Assembly (NCBI GenBank): GCA_039725955.1
Contig: CP091034.1
Span: 2,790,001-2,854,000 of the forward strand
DNA: 64,000 bases
Source: Sinorhizobium sp. B11
GTDB lineage: Bacteria; Pseudomonadota; Alphaproteobacteria; Rhizobiales; Rhizobiaceae
Direction: 5' to 3'
This document shows positions 43,715-51,510 of this stretch, piece by piece. Within the stretch, counting starts at the first letter, position 1. Each line of letters begins with the position of its first letter. The notes under the pieces are model-generated. The model had not been told where the DNA came from, did not search any database, and saw only the letters and a program-made list of their open reading frames with translations. The position numbers and the translations under genes are program-made.

Positions 43715-44335
43715 TCAGCCCTTCACGCCCGCCCCATAGCGCAGCCCGTCCACCAGCAAGGCAAGCATCCGCCGCGTCGTCGCCGGGTCATCCCCCTGCC
43801 CGAGATTGGAAAGCTGTGCGCCGGCACGCAGGAGTTCGCTCGCCTCGATATCGCCGCGTGCGGCTCCGGCGGCAACGGCCCTGTCCAGCAGGCCCTGCAA
43901 CGCCGGGATCATGCGCTGCTCGAAATAGACGGGCAGCGCCTGATAGGCCGGGTCGCCGGAATGGAGTGCTGCGGCAAGGCCGCGCTTGGCCATGATGAAA
44001 TCCGTAAAGCGCAGCATCCAGCGCGACAACGCCTCTCCCGGCTCGTGTTCGGCGGCAAGCGTCACGGCGGCATCGGCGCAGGCATCCATCTCGTTGCGCA
44101 CGACCGCCTTGATGAGATCCGAGCGCTGCGGAAAATGGCGGTAGAGCGTGCCGACGCCCACTCCTGCCTTGTCGGCGATCTCGCGCACCGGCGCATCCAT
44201 GCCGGAAGTGGCAAATACATCCAAGGCGGCTTTCAGCAGCAAATCCAGGTTGCGCCGCGCATCCGCCCTTACAGGCCTTTCATGGCCGCCATCAGCCTCA
44301 CGCGCCTCGCCCGGGCGGTCCGTCCGGTCAGTCAC
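43715..44335 (-). CDS. TetR-family repressor
   Basis: The 206-residue protein has a TetR DNA-binding domain (LLLKAALDVFATSGMDAPVR then EIADKAGVGVGTLYRHFPQR). The GTG at 44335 has AGAGG seven bases upstream; the in-frame ATG at 44362 sits inside the operator and is rejected. It is divergent from an aldo-keto reductase gene, with twin CGGAAC-N3-GTTCCG palindromes between them, so it most likely represses itself and the reductase. Confidence 0.9.
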   Translation of the reverse strand: MTDRTDRPGEAREADGGHERPVRADARRNLDLLLKAALDVFATSGMDAPVREIADKAGVGVGTLYRHFPQRSDLIKAVVRNEMDACADAAVTLAAEHEPGEALSRWMLRFTDFIMAKRGLAAALHSGDPAYQALPVYFEQRMIPALQGLLDRAVAAGAARGDIEASELLRAGAQLSNLGQGDDPATTRRMLALLVDGLRYGAGVKG

Positions 44336-44353
44336 ATCAACACCTCTTGCAAA

Positions 44354-44390
44354 ACGGAACATTGTTCCGTATAAACGGAACCGCGTTCCG
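44354..44390. promoter_or_regulatory. Twin TetR operators
   Basis: ACGGAACATTGTTCCGT (44354-44370) and CGGAACCGCGTTCCG (44376-44390) share the dyad CGGAAC-N3-GTTCCG. Their centres are 21 bp apart, two helical turns, as expected for two repressor dimers on one face of the DNA. Confidence 0.8.
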
Positions 44391-44503
44391 GATGCGCCCT
44401 TATACCTCGTTTGCCAGGACTTTGCCAGCCGCAAAGCCTGCCTGACGGACAGTTCAAGATTCACCTGCTCCCGCGAGCAGTCCAAGATTCGAAGGAAACG
44501 AAG

Positions 44504-45535
44504 ATGCAATATCGTCCCCTTGGCCGCACCGGCATCAAGGTCAGCCCCTATTGCCTTGGCGCCATGATGTTCGGCGCCATCGGCAATGCCGATCACGATG
44601 ACTCCATCCGCATCATCCACAAGGCCCTCGACGCCGGCATCAACTTCATCGACACCGCCGACATGTACAGCCACGGCGAATCCGAGGAGATCGTCGGCAA
44701 GGCGCTGAAAGGCCGGCGCGACAATGTGGTTCTCGCCACCAAATGCTTCATCCCGATGGGCCAGGATCCGAACCAGCAGGGCAGCTCGCGCCGCTGGATC
44801 TATCGCGCCGTCGAAGATTCTCTGCGCCGCCTGCAGACTGATTATATCGACCTCTTCCAGATGCACCGCCCGGCGCCGGACACCGATATCGAGGAAACGC
44901 TCTCGGCCCTCACCGACCTGATGCGCGCAGGCAAGATCCGCGCCATCGGCTCCTCCACCTTCCCCGTCTCCGAGATCATCGAGGCGCAATGGGTGGCCGA
45001 AAAGCGGGGGCTCGCCCGCTTCCGCACAGAGCAGCCGCCCTATTCCATCCTGCATCGAGGCATCGAGCGCGAAGTCCTCCCCGCCCTCGAACGCTACGGC
45101 ATGGGCGCGCTGGTCTGGAGCCCTCTCGCCATGGGCATGCTGACCGGCCGCTACCGCAGGGGTGCGGCCCAGCCGGACAGCACCCGCGTTGCCTATTTCC
45201 CGAAGCAGATGTCGAACGAGAACAGCCTCGATGCGGTCGAGCAGCTCATTCCGCTCGCGGAAGGCGCCGGCATCTCGCTCACCCACATGGCGCTTGCCTT
45301 CGTCATCGCCCATCCGGGCGTTACGTCGGCGATCCTTGGGCCGCGCACCATGGCACAGCTCGACGATCTCCTGGCGGGCGCGCAAGTGCGCCTGAGCGAC
45401 GAACTGCTCGACGCCATCGACGCCATCGTACCTCCAGGCACCGAAACCGGCCCGCTGGAGGCCAATTACCAGCCCCCGGCGATCAAGACCGCGAGCTTGC
45501 GCCGCCGTCCGCCCGCCGAACGCGCCGCCGGCTGA
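44504..45535 (+). CDS. Aldo-keto reductase
   Basis: The 343-residue (beta/alpha)8 reductase shows the AKR signature: GINFIDTADMYSHGESEEIV (catalytic Asp and Tyr), LATKCFIPMG (catalytic Lys), LFQMHRPAPDTDI (catalytic His) and the NADPH-binding tail ILGPRTMAQLDDLLAG. AAGGAAACGAAG precedes ATG 44504. It belongs with the divergent TetR repressor, suggesting induction by an aldehyde or quinone. Confidence 0.93.
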   Translation: MQYRPLGRTGIKVSPYCLGAMMFGAIGNADHDDSIRIIHKALDAGINFIDTADMYSHGESEEIVGKALKGRRDNVVLATKCFIPMGQDPNQQGSSRRWIYRAVEDSLRRLQTDYIDLFQMHRPAPDTDIEETLSALTDLMRAGKIRAIGSSTFPVSEIIEAQWVAEKRGLARFRTEQPPYSILHRGIEREVLPALERYGMGALVWSPLAMGMLTGRYRRGAAQPDSTRVAYFPKQMSNENSLDAVEQLIPLAEGAGISLTHMALAFVIAHPGVTSAILGPRTMAQLDDLLAGAQVRLSDELLDAIDAIVPPGTETGPLEANYQPPAIKTASLRRRPPAERAAG

Positions 45536-45550
45536 TCGGCAACACAGGTC

Positions 45551-45579
45551 GAAGGCTCCGCCATTCCGGCGGGGCCTTC
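45551..45579 (+). terminator. Hairpin after the aldo-keto reductase gene
   Basis: GAAGGCTCCGCC (45551-45562) pairs with GGCGGGGCCTTC (45568-45579; one G-U pair) around ATTCC, 15 bp after the stop. No T-tract follows, so it could be a weak terminator or a 3' stabiliser. Confidence 0.5.
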
Positions 45580-45686
45580 AGCACATCGGCAATATGGTCG
45601 GGAACAAGGCCATGATTGACCGGGGCCAGTTCGCCGGAACCAGGCTCGGCGCATGCTTGCCGAAGCGGTCTCGAAAATCGGGCTGA

Positions 45687-46427
45687 TCAAAGGTCTGCGG
45701 CAGGCAATTGCTGCAGCCGGCGCTGCGCCTCTTCCACCTCGATCGCAAGCCCTTCCAGAAGCTCGTCCCACATATCGAGCGCGCGCAGGCCTTCACGTGT
45801 ACGAAACAGATAATCGGCGGAACTGCCGATACTGCCTGCCGCCGTGGCAAGCCGCTGTACGGTCGCTTCCCTGGAAAGGCCGCCGGCATAGGTATTTGCC
45901 AGCGGGTTCATGGTGAAAGCGATGCCGCTTCCAAAACGCGCGCCGTCTTCGTCAAGCAGGTCGACCCAGCGCGGAATATAGGCCTCGGCCACCATCTCCC
46001 GCCGCCACAGCAGTTCGAGCTCGTGCAGGAGATCGTCTTCCTCCAGGCGCAAGGCCACGCCGTCGCAGTTGCCGCCCGCATCCAGCCCGAGCACGAGGCC
46101 CGGATTTTCCGGCGAGCCGCGTCCGGATGCGGTGGCAAGGCAAAAGGACCGGCGCCAGCCCTCGATACGGGCTTTCCGGCTTTCAACACTCAGAATGATC
46201 GGATTCCAGATCAGCGAGCCATAGGCGAAAATCCAGACAGGGCCTTCCGGCCGTTCGGCAAGGATCGATGCGAGCGACGCCTGCCGCTCCTCGTCGCTCA
46301 GAAGCCGCAGCGTCGGCGCCGCCCCGGCAATCAGGTCTGCGAAAACGCCGCTCAGCAGCAGTTCGCGCGACAGGATTTCCTCGCCGCAGCAGGCGACCGT
46401 TTCCGAGTTTTTATTCTTGATGGTCAT
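45687..46427 (-). CDS. ChaC-like gamma-glutamylcyclotransferase
   Basis: The 246-residue enzyme has the gamma-glutamylcyclotransferase substrate loop WIFAYGSLIWNP and the likely catalytic Glu in GRGSPENPGLVLGL. ChaC enzymes degrade glutathione to 5-oxoproline and Cys-Gly in the cytosol. It has no operon partner and lies opposite the aldo-keto reductase and phosphotransferase genes. Confidence 0.9.
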   Translation of the reverse strand: MTIKNKNSETVACCGEEILSRELLLSGVFADLIAGAAPTLRLLSDEERQASLASILAERPEGPVWIFAYGSLIWNPIILSVESRKARIEGWRRSFCLATASGRGSPENPGLVLGLDAGGNCDGVALRLEEDDLLHELELLWRREMVAEAYIPRWVDLLDEDGARFGSGIAFTMNPLANTYAGGLSREATVQRLATAAGSIGSSADYLFRTREGLRALDMWDELLEGLAIEVEEAQRRLQQLPAADL

Positions 46428-46631
46428 GACACCCCCAAATACCGGCCGCGGACATCGTCAACGGCCTTATTTCGTCGCCATCATCCACGCCTCGCGCGCC
46501 GGATAAAGCCCGTCGGCACAGACACAGTGTCTCCGCAGCCGCAACAATCGACGCATGGGCGCCTCCCTCTTCCCGCCGCAAAGATCAGCACCACATGTTT
46601 CTCGAAGAGACTCAATGAACGGGAGCCCGAC

Positions 46632-47378
46632 ATGAGCGAAATCGGCCGTCTGCTCGGCGCCGGCAAGGAAGCGGAAGTCTTTGAACATGGCACGCTGGCG
46701 CTGAAGCTCTATAAGCCCGGCCGGCCGAAAGCCCCCGCCTTTCGCGAAGCCGCCAGTCTGGCGATCGCCGAGAAACTGTCGCTGCCAGCGCCCAGAGTTC
46801 ACGTCGTCGGCGATTATCACGGCCGTTGGGGCCTTCTGATGGATCGCGTGACCGGGGCAAGCCTTGCCGATGAGATGGCGCCCGAGCCGCCACTCTCAGC
46901 CATCAAGGAAATGGCCGCGCTCCACCTGCGCCTGCACCGCGAACCCGGCACCGGCCTCCCCTCGCTGAAATCGAGACTGTCGGCCAATATCGAAAGCGCC
47001 GAATCCCTGACACAAGACCTGCGCGACCGGCTGCTTCTCACACTTGCCGCCCTGCCCGATAGCGACAGGGTCTGCCACGGTGACTTCCATCCCTGGAATA
47101 TCCTGGGCTCCGGCAGTGACGCGATGATCGTCGACTGGCTCGATGCCTGCAGCGGCAACCCGGCCGCCGATGTCTGCCGCACCTACCTCCTGATGCGCCG
47201 CGTGCTCCCGGCAATCGCCGAGGCCTATGTCGTCACCTATGCGAAGGCGGCCGAATTACCCGCGGACGAGATCTTCACCTGGCTGCCGGTTATCGCCGCA
47301 GCCCGCCTGGCAGAGGAAGTGCCCGAGGAGAACGAAGATCTCTTGCATCTTGCAGCGCTCGCCCCTGTCGACGGATAG
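46632..47378 (+). CDS. Aminoglycoside-phosphotransferase-family kinase
   Basis: The 248-residue protein is a small APH/ChoK-type kinase: N-lobe glycine-rich start GRLLGAGKEAEVFEHGTLAL with Lys in LALKLYKPG, catalytic loop DRVCHGDFHPWNILGSG, and metal-binding DWLDACSGNP. The start ATG 46632 follows GGGAG. Fructosamine or choline kinase-like activity is possible; aminoglycoside resistance should not be assumed. Confidence 0.85.
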   Translation: MSEIGRLLGAGKEAEVFEHGTLALKLYKPGRPKAPAFREAASLAIAEKLSLPAPRVHVVGDYHGRWGLLMDRVTGASLADEMAPEPPLSAIKEMAALHLRLHREPGTGLPSLKSRLSANIESAESLTQDLRDRLLLTLAALPDSDRVCHGDFHPWNILGSGSDAMIVDWLDACSGNPAADVCRTYLLMRRVLPAIAEAYVVTYAKAAELPADEIFTWLPVIAAARLAEEVPEENEDLLHLAALAPVDG

Positions 47379-47733
47379 CCACGCCACCTCCTAACTCGCA
47401 TCGCCTTTCGCCGTCTGCATCGATCGTCGGCGGTTCGCCTTTCAGCGGGTGGCTCGTGACGGACCAGGGAAGGACGTTTTCGGCACAGGCGGTCAAGAGC
47501 GCCACGCAGCTCAGCCGGTGGTACGCGGCGGTCTCCGCCCGCCCCAGCGCCAGTGCTTGATCATAAAAGACGTGACGGCCCTCTCAATGCCCCTTCCCGA
47601 TTACACCTTCGGTTCGACAGGGCAGCAGATTCCTTCGTTTTCTGTTGCGAATAGTTCGCAATTATGTTTTGCTAATGCAAGTGATTAGCAATCGCATTTC
47701 AAGCAGATTCCGGATTGATCGTTGGGGGCGGTC
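47379..47733. other. Gene-less stretch with two inverted repeats before the 88-aa gene
   Basis: No supported gene lies here. Near the right end are a perfect dyad TTGCGAATAGTTCGCAA (47645-47661) and a second dyad GCTAAT-N7-ATTAGC (47671-47689), 26 bp apart centre to centre. Both sit in an AT-rich patch that likely contains the promoter of the gene at 47734. Confidence 0.5.
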
Positions 47734-48000
47734 GTGGCTCAGACCAAGGGTATCGACGAAATGACGAGGGAAGAGATCGAGCGGCTGCTGCTGAAGCTCA
47801 GCAACATGCTCCACGCCTCTTCGACCGCCCTCGACGAAAGCAATAGCCTGTCAAAGGCAATGGAGAACATTGCCGACCTGCTGCAGAACTACGAGTCCAT
47901 TTCAGGCGACGCAGATGAGGTCGCAAACCGGATCGCTGAAGCGATAAAGATGGTCGGACAGGCCGATTTTATCCGCCCTGATGAATCGACGGTCCACTGA
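47734..48000 (+). CDS. Small helical hypothetical protein, 88 aa
   Basis: The product MAQTKGIDEMTREEIERLLL and KLSNMLHASSTALDESNSLS then KAMENIADLLQNYESISGDA is almost entirely alpha-helical and acidic. No family is recognised. The GTG at 47734 is chosen as the start; an in-frame TTG at 47722 is an alternative. It is convergent with zur and preceded by two dyads, so its expression is probably regulated. Confidence 0.55.
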   Translation: MAQTKGIDEMTREEIERLLLKLSNMLHASSTALDESNSLSKAMENIADLLQNYESISGDADEVANRIAEAIKMVGQADFIRPDESTVH

Positions 48001-48033
48001 GCATCGGCCCTGTAACCGGGCCCCGTTTCCGGT

Positions 48034-48432
48034 TCAGGCCGCACAAGCCTCGCAGGTGCCGCGGATTTCGATCGTCGTTTTCGCCGGCTTGAACTTCTGG
48101 CTGCGCACCCATCCCATCAGCCGATGGTCAACCTCATGGTCGTGGAATTCGATCACCTGGCCGCAGCTTTCGCAGATCGCGAAGGCGACGATGCCGTGGC
48201 TGTGGCAATCCTCGCCCGGATGGGCGCAGGCGACGAAGGAATTGATGCTTTCGAGGCGATGCACGACGCCATATTCGAGCAGCTTTTCCAGCGCCCGGTA
48301 GACCTGCAGCGGTGCTCGAAAACCCTGGTCGCGCAGCTTGTCGAGGATCGTATAGGCGCTGAGCGGTCCCTCGGCCTTTTCGAGCACGTCGAAAACGAGC
48401 GCCTGGTTGCGGGTCATTTGCGGTGCAGTCAT
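48034..48432 (-). CDS. zur: Zinc uptake regulator Zur (Fur family)
   Basis: The 132-residue Fur-family protein has a winged helix (NQALVFDVLEKAEGPLSAYT, LQVYRALEKLLEYGVVHRLE) and metal sites: HPGEDCHSHGIVAF, CESCGQVIEF, HDHEVDH, and CEAC at the end (structural zinc with two CxxC). The placement in an operon with znuC and znuB identifies it as Zur rather than Fur, Mur or Irr. Its ATG overlaps the znuB stop (ATGA). Confidence 0.93.
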   Translation of the reverse strand: MTAPQMTRNQALVFDVLEKAEGPLSAYTILDKLRDQGFRAPLQVYRALEKLLEYGVVHRLESINSFVACAHPGEDCHSHGIVAFAICESCGQVIEFHDHEVDHRLMGWVRSQKFKPAKTTIEIRGTCEACAA

Positions 48433-49244
48433 GAGCCTTGTCCTTGCAGGTCCCTGCGCCCGCGCCAGGCGGGAAGCAGGCTCAGAATGAAGAGAATGAG
48501 GGCGGCCACCACGATCGACGGGCCTGATGGCGTGTCATAGCTCAGCGAGCCGAAGAGCCCGCCGACGACGGCGACAGCGCCGATCAGCGAGGCAAGCACG
48601 GCCATCAGTTCCGGTGTCGAGGAAAAGCGCCGCGCGGTTGCCGCCGGAATGATCAAGAGCGAGGTGATCAGCATGATGCCGACGATCTTCATGGCAATGG
48701 CAATGACGACCGCCATCAACAGCATGAAGAACAGCCGCGCGCGCTCCGGTCGAAGGCCTTCGGCCTCAGCCAGTTCCGGATTGACGGTGGCCGCAAGCAG
48801 CGGCCGCCACAGCCAGGCGATCGCCGCCAGCACGAAGACGCCGCCGCCCCAGATCAGCGCGATATCCGTGGTGGAAACCGCCAGAATATCGCCAAACAGG
48901 AAGGCGATGAGATCGATACGCACCCAGGTCATGAAGGCGACCATGACGAGGCCGATCGCAAGCGTCGCATGCGAGAGAATGCCGAGCAGCGCATCGGCCG
49001 ACAGCGCCTGACGCTTCTGCAGGAAGAGAAGCAGGATCGAGACGACAGCGGCCACCACGAAGACGGCAAGCGTCAGGTTGAGTTCGAAAAGCAGAGAGAG
49101 CGCCACGCCGAGCAGCGCCGAATGGGCGATCGTATCGCCGAAATAGGCCATTCGCCGCCAGATGATGAAGCAGCCGAGCGGCCCGGTCGTCAGTGCCAGA
49201 CCGACGCCGGCAAGAATGGCGCGCACGAAGAAATCGTCAAGCAT
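48429..49244 (-). CDS. znuB: Zinc ABC importer permease ZnuB
   Basis: The 271-residue ABC-3 family permease has about eight helices: FVRAILAGVGLALTTGPLGC then FIIWRRMAYFGDTIAHSALL near the N-terminus, and NPELAEAEGLRPERARLFFM with KIVGIMLITSLLIIPAATAR near the C-terminus. The start ATG 49244 overlaps znuC by 8 bp. It imports zinc delivered by ZnuA. Confidence 0.95.
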   Translation of the reverse strand: MLDDFFVRAILAGVGLALTTGPLGCFIIWRRMAYFGDTIAHSALLGVALSLLFELNLTLAVFVVAAVVSILLLFLQKRQALSADALLGILSHATLAIGLVMVAFMTWVRIDLIAFLFGDILAVSTTDIALIWGGGVFVLAAIAWLWRPLLAATVNPELAEAEGLRPERARLFFMLLMAVVIAIAMKIVGIMLITSLLIIPAATARRFSSTPELMAVLASLIGAVAVVGGLFGSLSYDTPSGPSIVVAALILFILSLLPAWRGRRDLQGQGS

Positions 49245-50214
49245 GACGGTCCTCCCCGCTGCTGGCCGTGCTCTGCGCGCCACTCTGAGAATGCGTGTGC
49301 GTATGGGCGTGAGCCTCCCCATGCGCATGCCCGTGGTGATGATCGCCATCAGCCTGCGCATGAGCATGAGCGTGCGAATGCGCGTGCCCGTGATCATGAT
49401 GATGCCCATCGTCGGGATGGCAATGATCGGTCACCGAGCCGTCTTCATGCAGCACGCGCCCGTCGGGCAGATGCGTATGGTCGTGATGGTGGCTGTAGAC
49501 CGCGAGCGTCGGCGCAGCCCGGCTGCCGAAGAGGCGCACATATTCCGGGCTCTGGCTGACGGCCTGCGGCGTGCCGCGGCAGCAGACATGGCCGTTGAGG
49601 CAGATCACGGTATCCGTTTCCGCCATGACGACATGGAGATCGTGCGAGATCAGCAGGATGCCGCAGCCGGTCGTATTGCGGATCGACTTGATGAGCTCGT
49701 AAAGCGCGATCTCGCCGGCGAAATCGACGCCCTGCACCGGCTCGTCGAGCACCAGAAGATCGGGTTTGCGGGCAATGGCGCGCGCCATCAACGCGCGCTG
49801 GAATTCGCCGCCGGAGAGGTGCTGCACCTGCGCATCCAGCATATGCGCCATGCCGGAGGCTTCAAGCGCGGCCATGATATCGGCCTCGGGCAGCGGCCCA
49901 GTCAGCGACATCAGTCGCCGCACCGAAAGCGGCAGCGTCCAGTCGACGGCAAGCTTCTGCGGCACATAGCCGACCTTGAGGCCGGCAATGCGCGTCACCC
50001 TGCCCTCATCCGCCTTCAGGACGCCGATCGCCGCCTTCGCGCTCGTCGATTTGCCGGAGCCGTTCGGGCCGATCAGCGTGACGATCTCGCCGCGAGAAAC
50101 GGAGAAATCCACACCGCGCACCAGCCACCGGCCGCCGCGGCGAATGCCGACATTCTCAAGCGAAACCAGCGGTTCGGCCTTCATACCAGCAGGGGTATTT
50201 GCGGGAGAGAGCAT
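49237..50214 (-). CDS. znuC: Zinc ABC importer ATPase ZnuC with long His-rich tail
   Basis: The 325-residue ATPase has Walker A GPNGSGKST, signature LSGGEFQRALMARA, Walker B LLVLDEPVQGVD and ISHDLHVVMAETD. It carries a C-terminal extension with more than 30 His (HPDDGHHHDHGHAHSHAHAH onward), a likely zinc-buffering or sensing tail. Typical ZnuC is about 250 residues, so the tail adds about 75. ATG 50214 has GGAA upstream; ATG 50184 is an alternative. Confidence 0.95.
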   Translation of the reverse strand: MLSPANTPAGMKAEPLVSLENVGIRRGGRWLVRGVDFSVSRGEIVTLIGPNGSGKSTSAKAAIGVLKADEGRVTRIAGLKVGYVPQKLAVDWTLPLSVRRLMSLTGPLPEADIMAALEASGMAHMLDAQVQHLSGGEFQRALMARAIARKPDLLVLDEPVQGVDFAGEIALYELIKSIRNTTGCGILLISHDLHVVMAETDTVICLNGHVCCRGTPQAVSQSPEYVRLFGSRAAPTLAVYSHHHDHTHLPDGRVLHEDGSVTDHCHPDDGHHHDHGHAHSHAHAHAQADGDHHHGHAHGEAHAHTHTHSQSGAQSTASSGEDRHA

Positions 50215-50254
50215 CAAATTTTCCGAAAGTGCTGTTGCGTCCTGCTATTGCACA

Positions 50255-50287
50255 CGTTATAGCATAACGCAATTGATGTAATAACAT
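50255..50287. promoter_or_regulatory. Two Zur boxes in the znuA/znuC divergent promoter
   Basis: CGTTATAGCATAACG (50255-50269) is a perfect dyad and ATGTAATAACAT (50276-50287) deviates by one base from the palindrome ATGTTATAACAT. The latter occurs exactly at 51485-51496. They lie between the divergent znu genes, so Zur-Zn should repress both. Confidence 0.8.
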
Positions 50288-50316
50288 AACAATTGCAATT
50301 CAAGCGGAGCATGCTG

Positions 50317-51333
50317 ATGAAACTGGCGATGGGCATTACCCTCGCGATCCCGGCCTTCCTCATCGCCGGGGCTCTTCAGGCGGCCGATGCACCTGTCGTC
50401 GTCACCTCGATCAAGCCGATCCATTCGCTGGTATCCGCCATCATGGATGGCGTCGGCAAGCCTGAGCTGATCGTCGATGGCGCCGCCTCCCCGCACACCT
50501 ATAATCTGAAGCCTTCCAACGCCCGCGCCCTGCAGGAAGCCAAGGTGATATTCTGGGTCGGCCCCGGCCTCGAAGCCTTCCTCGAAAAGCCGCTGGAATC
50601 GTTGGGTTCCGACGCCATCGTCGCGCGCCTGGACGATGCGCCGGGCCTGGTGAAGCTGCCCTTCCGCGAAGGCGGCGCGTTCGAGGCTCACGACGACGAC
50701 GCGGACCACGATGGTGCTTCCGCGGAGCACGATAGTGCTTCCGCTCACGAGCACGGCGAAGCCGGCCATGACCACGCAGCTGACGCCCACGCTCACGATG
50801 AGGACGGCCACCACGGCTTCGATACCCATCTCTGGCTCGATCCCATGAATGCGAAAGCCATGGCAGCCGAGATCACCACCACGCTGGTTGCCGCCGACCC
50901 CGCCAACGCTCTGACCTATGAGGCCAATGCAAAGGCGCTGGACGACAAGCTGGATGCATTGGACAAGGAAGTCGCCGCGACCGTTGCGCCGGTAAAAGAC
51001 AAGCCTTTCGTGGTCTTCCACGATGCCTATCAGTATTTCGAGCACCGCTACCATATCCGCGTCGCCGGCTCGATCACCGTCAGCCCGGAAACCATCCCGG
51101 GTGCGGAGCGCATCTCGGAGATCCACAAGAAAGTCGGCGATCTCGGCGCAACCTGCGTCTTCGCCGAGCCGCAATTCGAGCCGCGTCTCGTCAACGTGGT
51201 CATCGAAGGCACCAAAGCGAAGTCGGGTGTGCTCGACCCCGAAGCCGCCACCCTGCCTGCCGGCCCCGATCTCTACTTCTCCCTCATGCGCGGCATCGCC
51301 GACAGCATGCGGAACTGCCTTGCCAGCGCATAG
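50317..51333 (+). CDS. znuA: Periplasmic zinc-binding protein ZnuA
   Basis: The 338-residue protein has a signal peptide (MKLAMGITLAIPAFLIAGAL then QAADA) and a cluster 9/A-I fold: metal ligands in SIKPIHSLVSAIM, GAASPHTYNLKPSNAR and FDTHLWLDPMNAKAM, with VVFHDAYQYFEHRY. Between them lies an acidic His-rich loop (about residues 130-172) typical of ZnuA. GGAG seven bases before ATG 50317 decides the start. Confidence 0.95.
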   Translation: MKLAMGITLAIPAFLIAGALQAADAPVVVTSIKPIHSLVSAIMDGVGKPELIVDGAASPHTYNLKPSNARALQEAKVIFWVGPGLEAFLEKPLESLGSDAIVARLDDAPGLVKLPFREGGAFEAHDDDADHDGASAEHDSASAHEHGEAGHDHAADAHAHDEDGHHGFDTHLWLDPMNAKAMAAEITTTLVAADPANALTYEANAKALDDKLDALDKEVAATVAPVKDKPFVVFHDAYQYFEHRYHIRVAGSITVSPETIPGAERISEIHKKVGDLGATCVFAEPQFEPRLVNVVIEGTKAKSGVLDPEAATLPAGPDLYFSLMRGIADSMRNCLASA

Positions 51334-51437
51334 TCCGAACGAGGGTCGGCAGCGATGAGCGCATTCTACAAGTAAGGAACGCCCAAGAGGCACCCTGTCG
51401 AACTTGCAGCCCGCCCCCGCGAGCGCTGCGGCGAAAG

Positions 51438-51469
51438 AAGGCGGCGACACCCCCGTTCCGCCTTTTTTT
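51438..51469 (+). terminator. Rho-independent terminator after znuA
   Basis: AAGGCGG (51438-51444) pairs with CCGCCTT (51458-51464), and the T-tract runs to 51469. It isolates znuA from the downstream GTPase gene, which has its own Zur box. Confidence 0.8.
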
Positions 51470-51484
51470 GTCGGCTCATATGTA

Positions 51485-51496
51485 ATGTTATAACAT
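51485..51496 (+). promoter_or_regulatory. Zur box before the COG0523 GTPase gene
   Basis: The perfect palindrome ATGTTATAACAT, within TGTAATGTTATAACATAATA, ends 14 bp before the ATG at 51511. It matches the boxes at the znu promoter. Confidence 0.8.
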
Positions 51497-51510
51497 AATA
51501 GGATGATATC

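Noticed and set aside
43961..45385. Long minus-strand extension upstream of the TetR gene
   Set aside because: It is antisense to the aldo-keto reductase gene; the TetR domain starts after GTG 44335, which has a good ribosome site.
49300..49480. Repetitive GCATG/CATGCG-like tract that resembles a tandem repeat
   Set aside because: It encodes the His-rich tail of ZnuC (CAT/CAC codons), so protein composition explains it.
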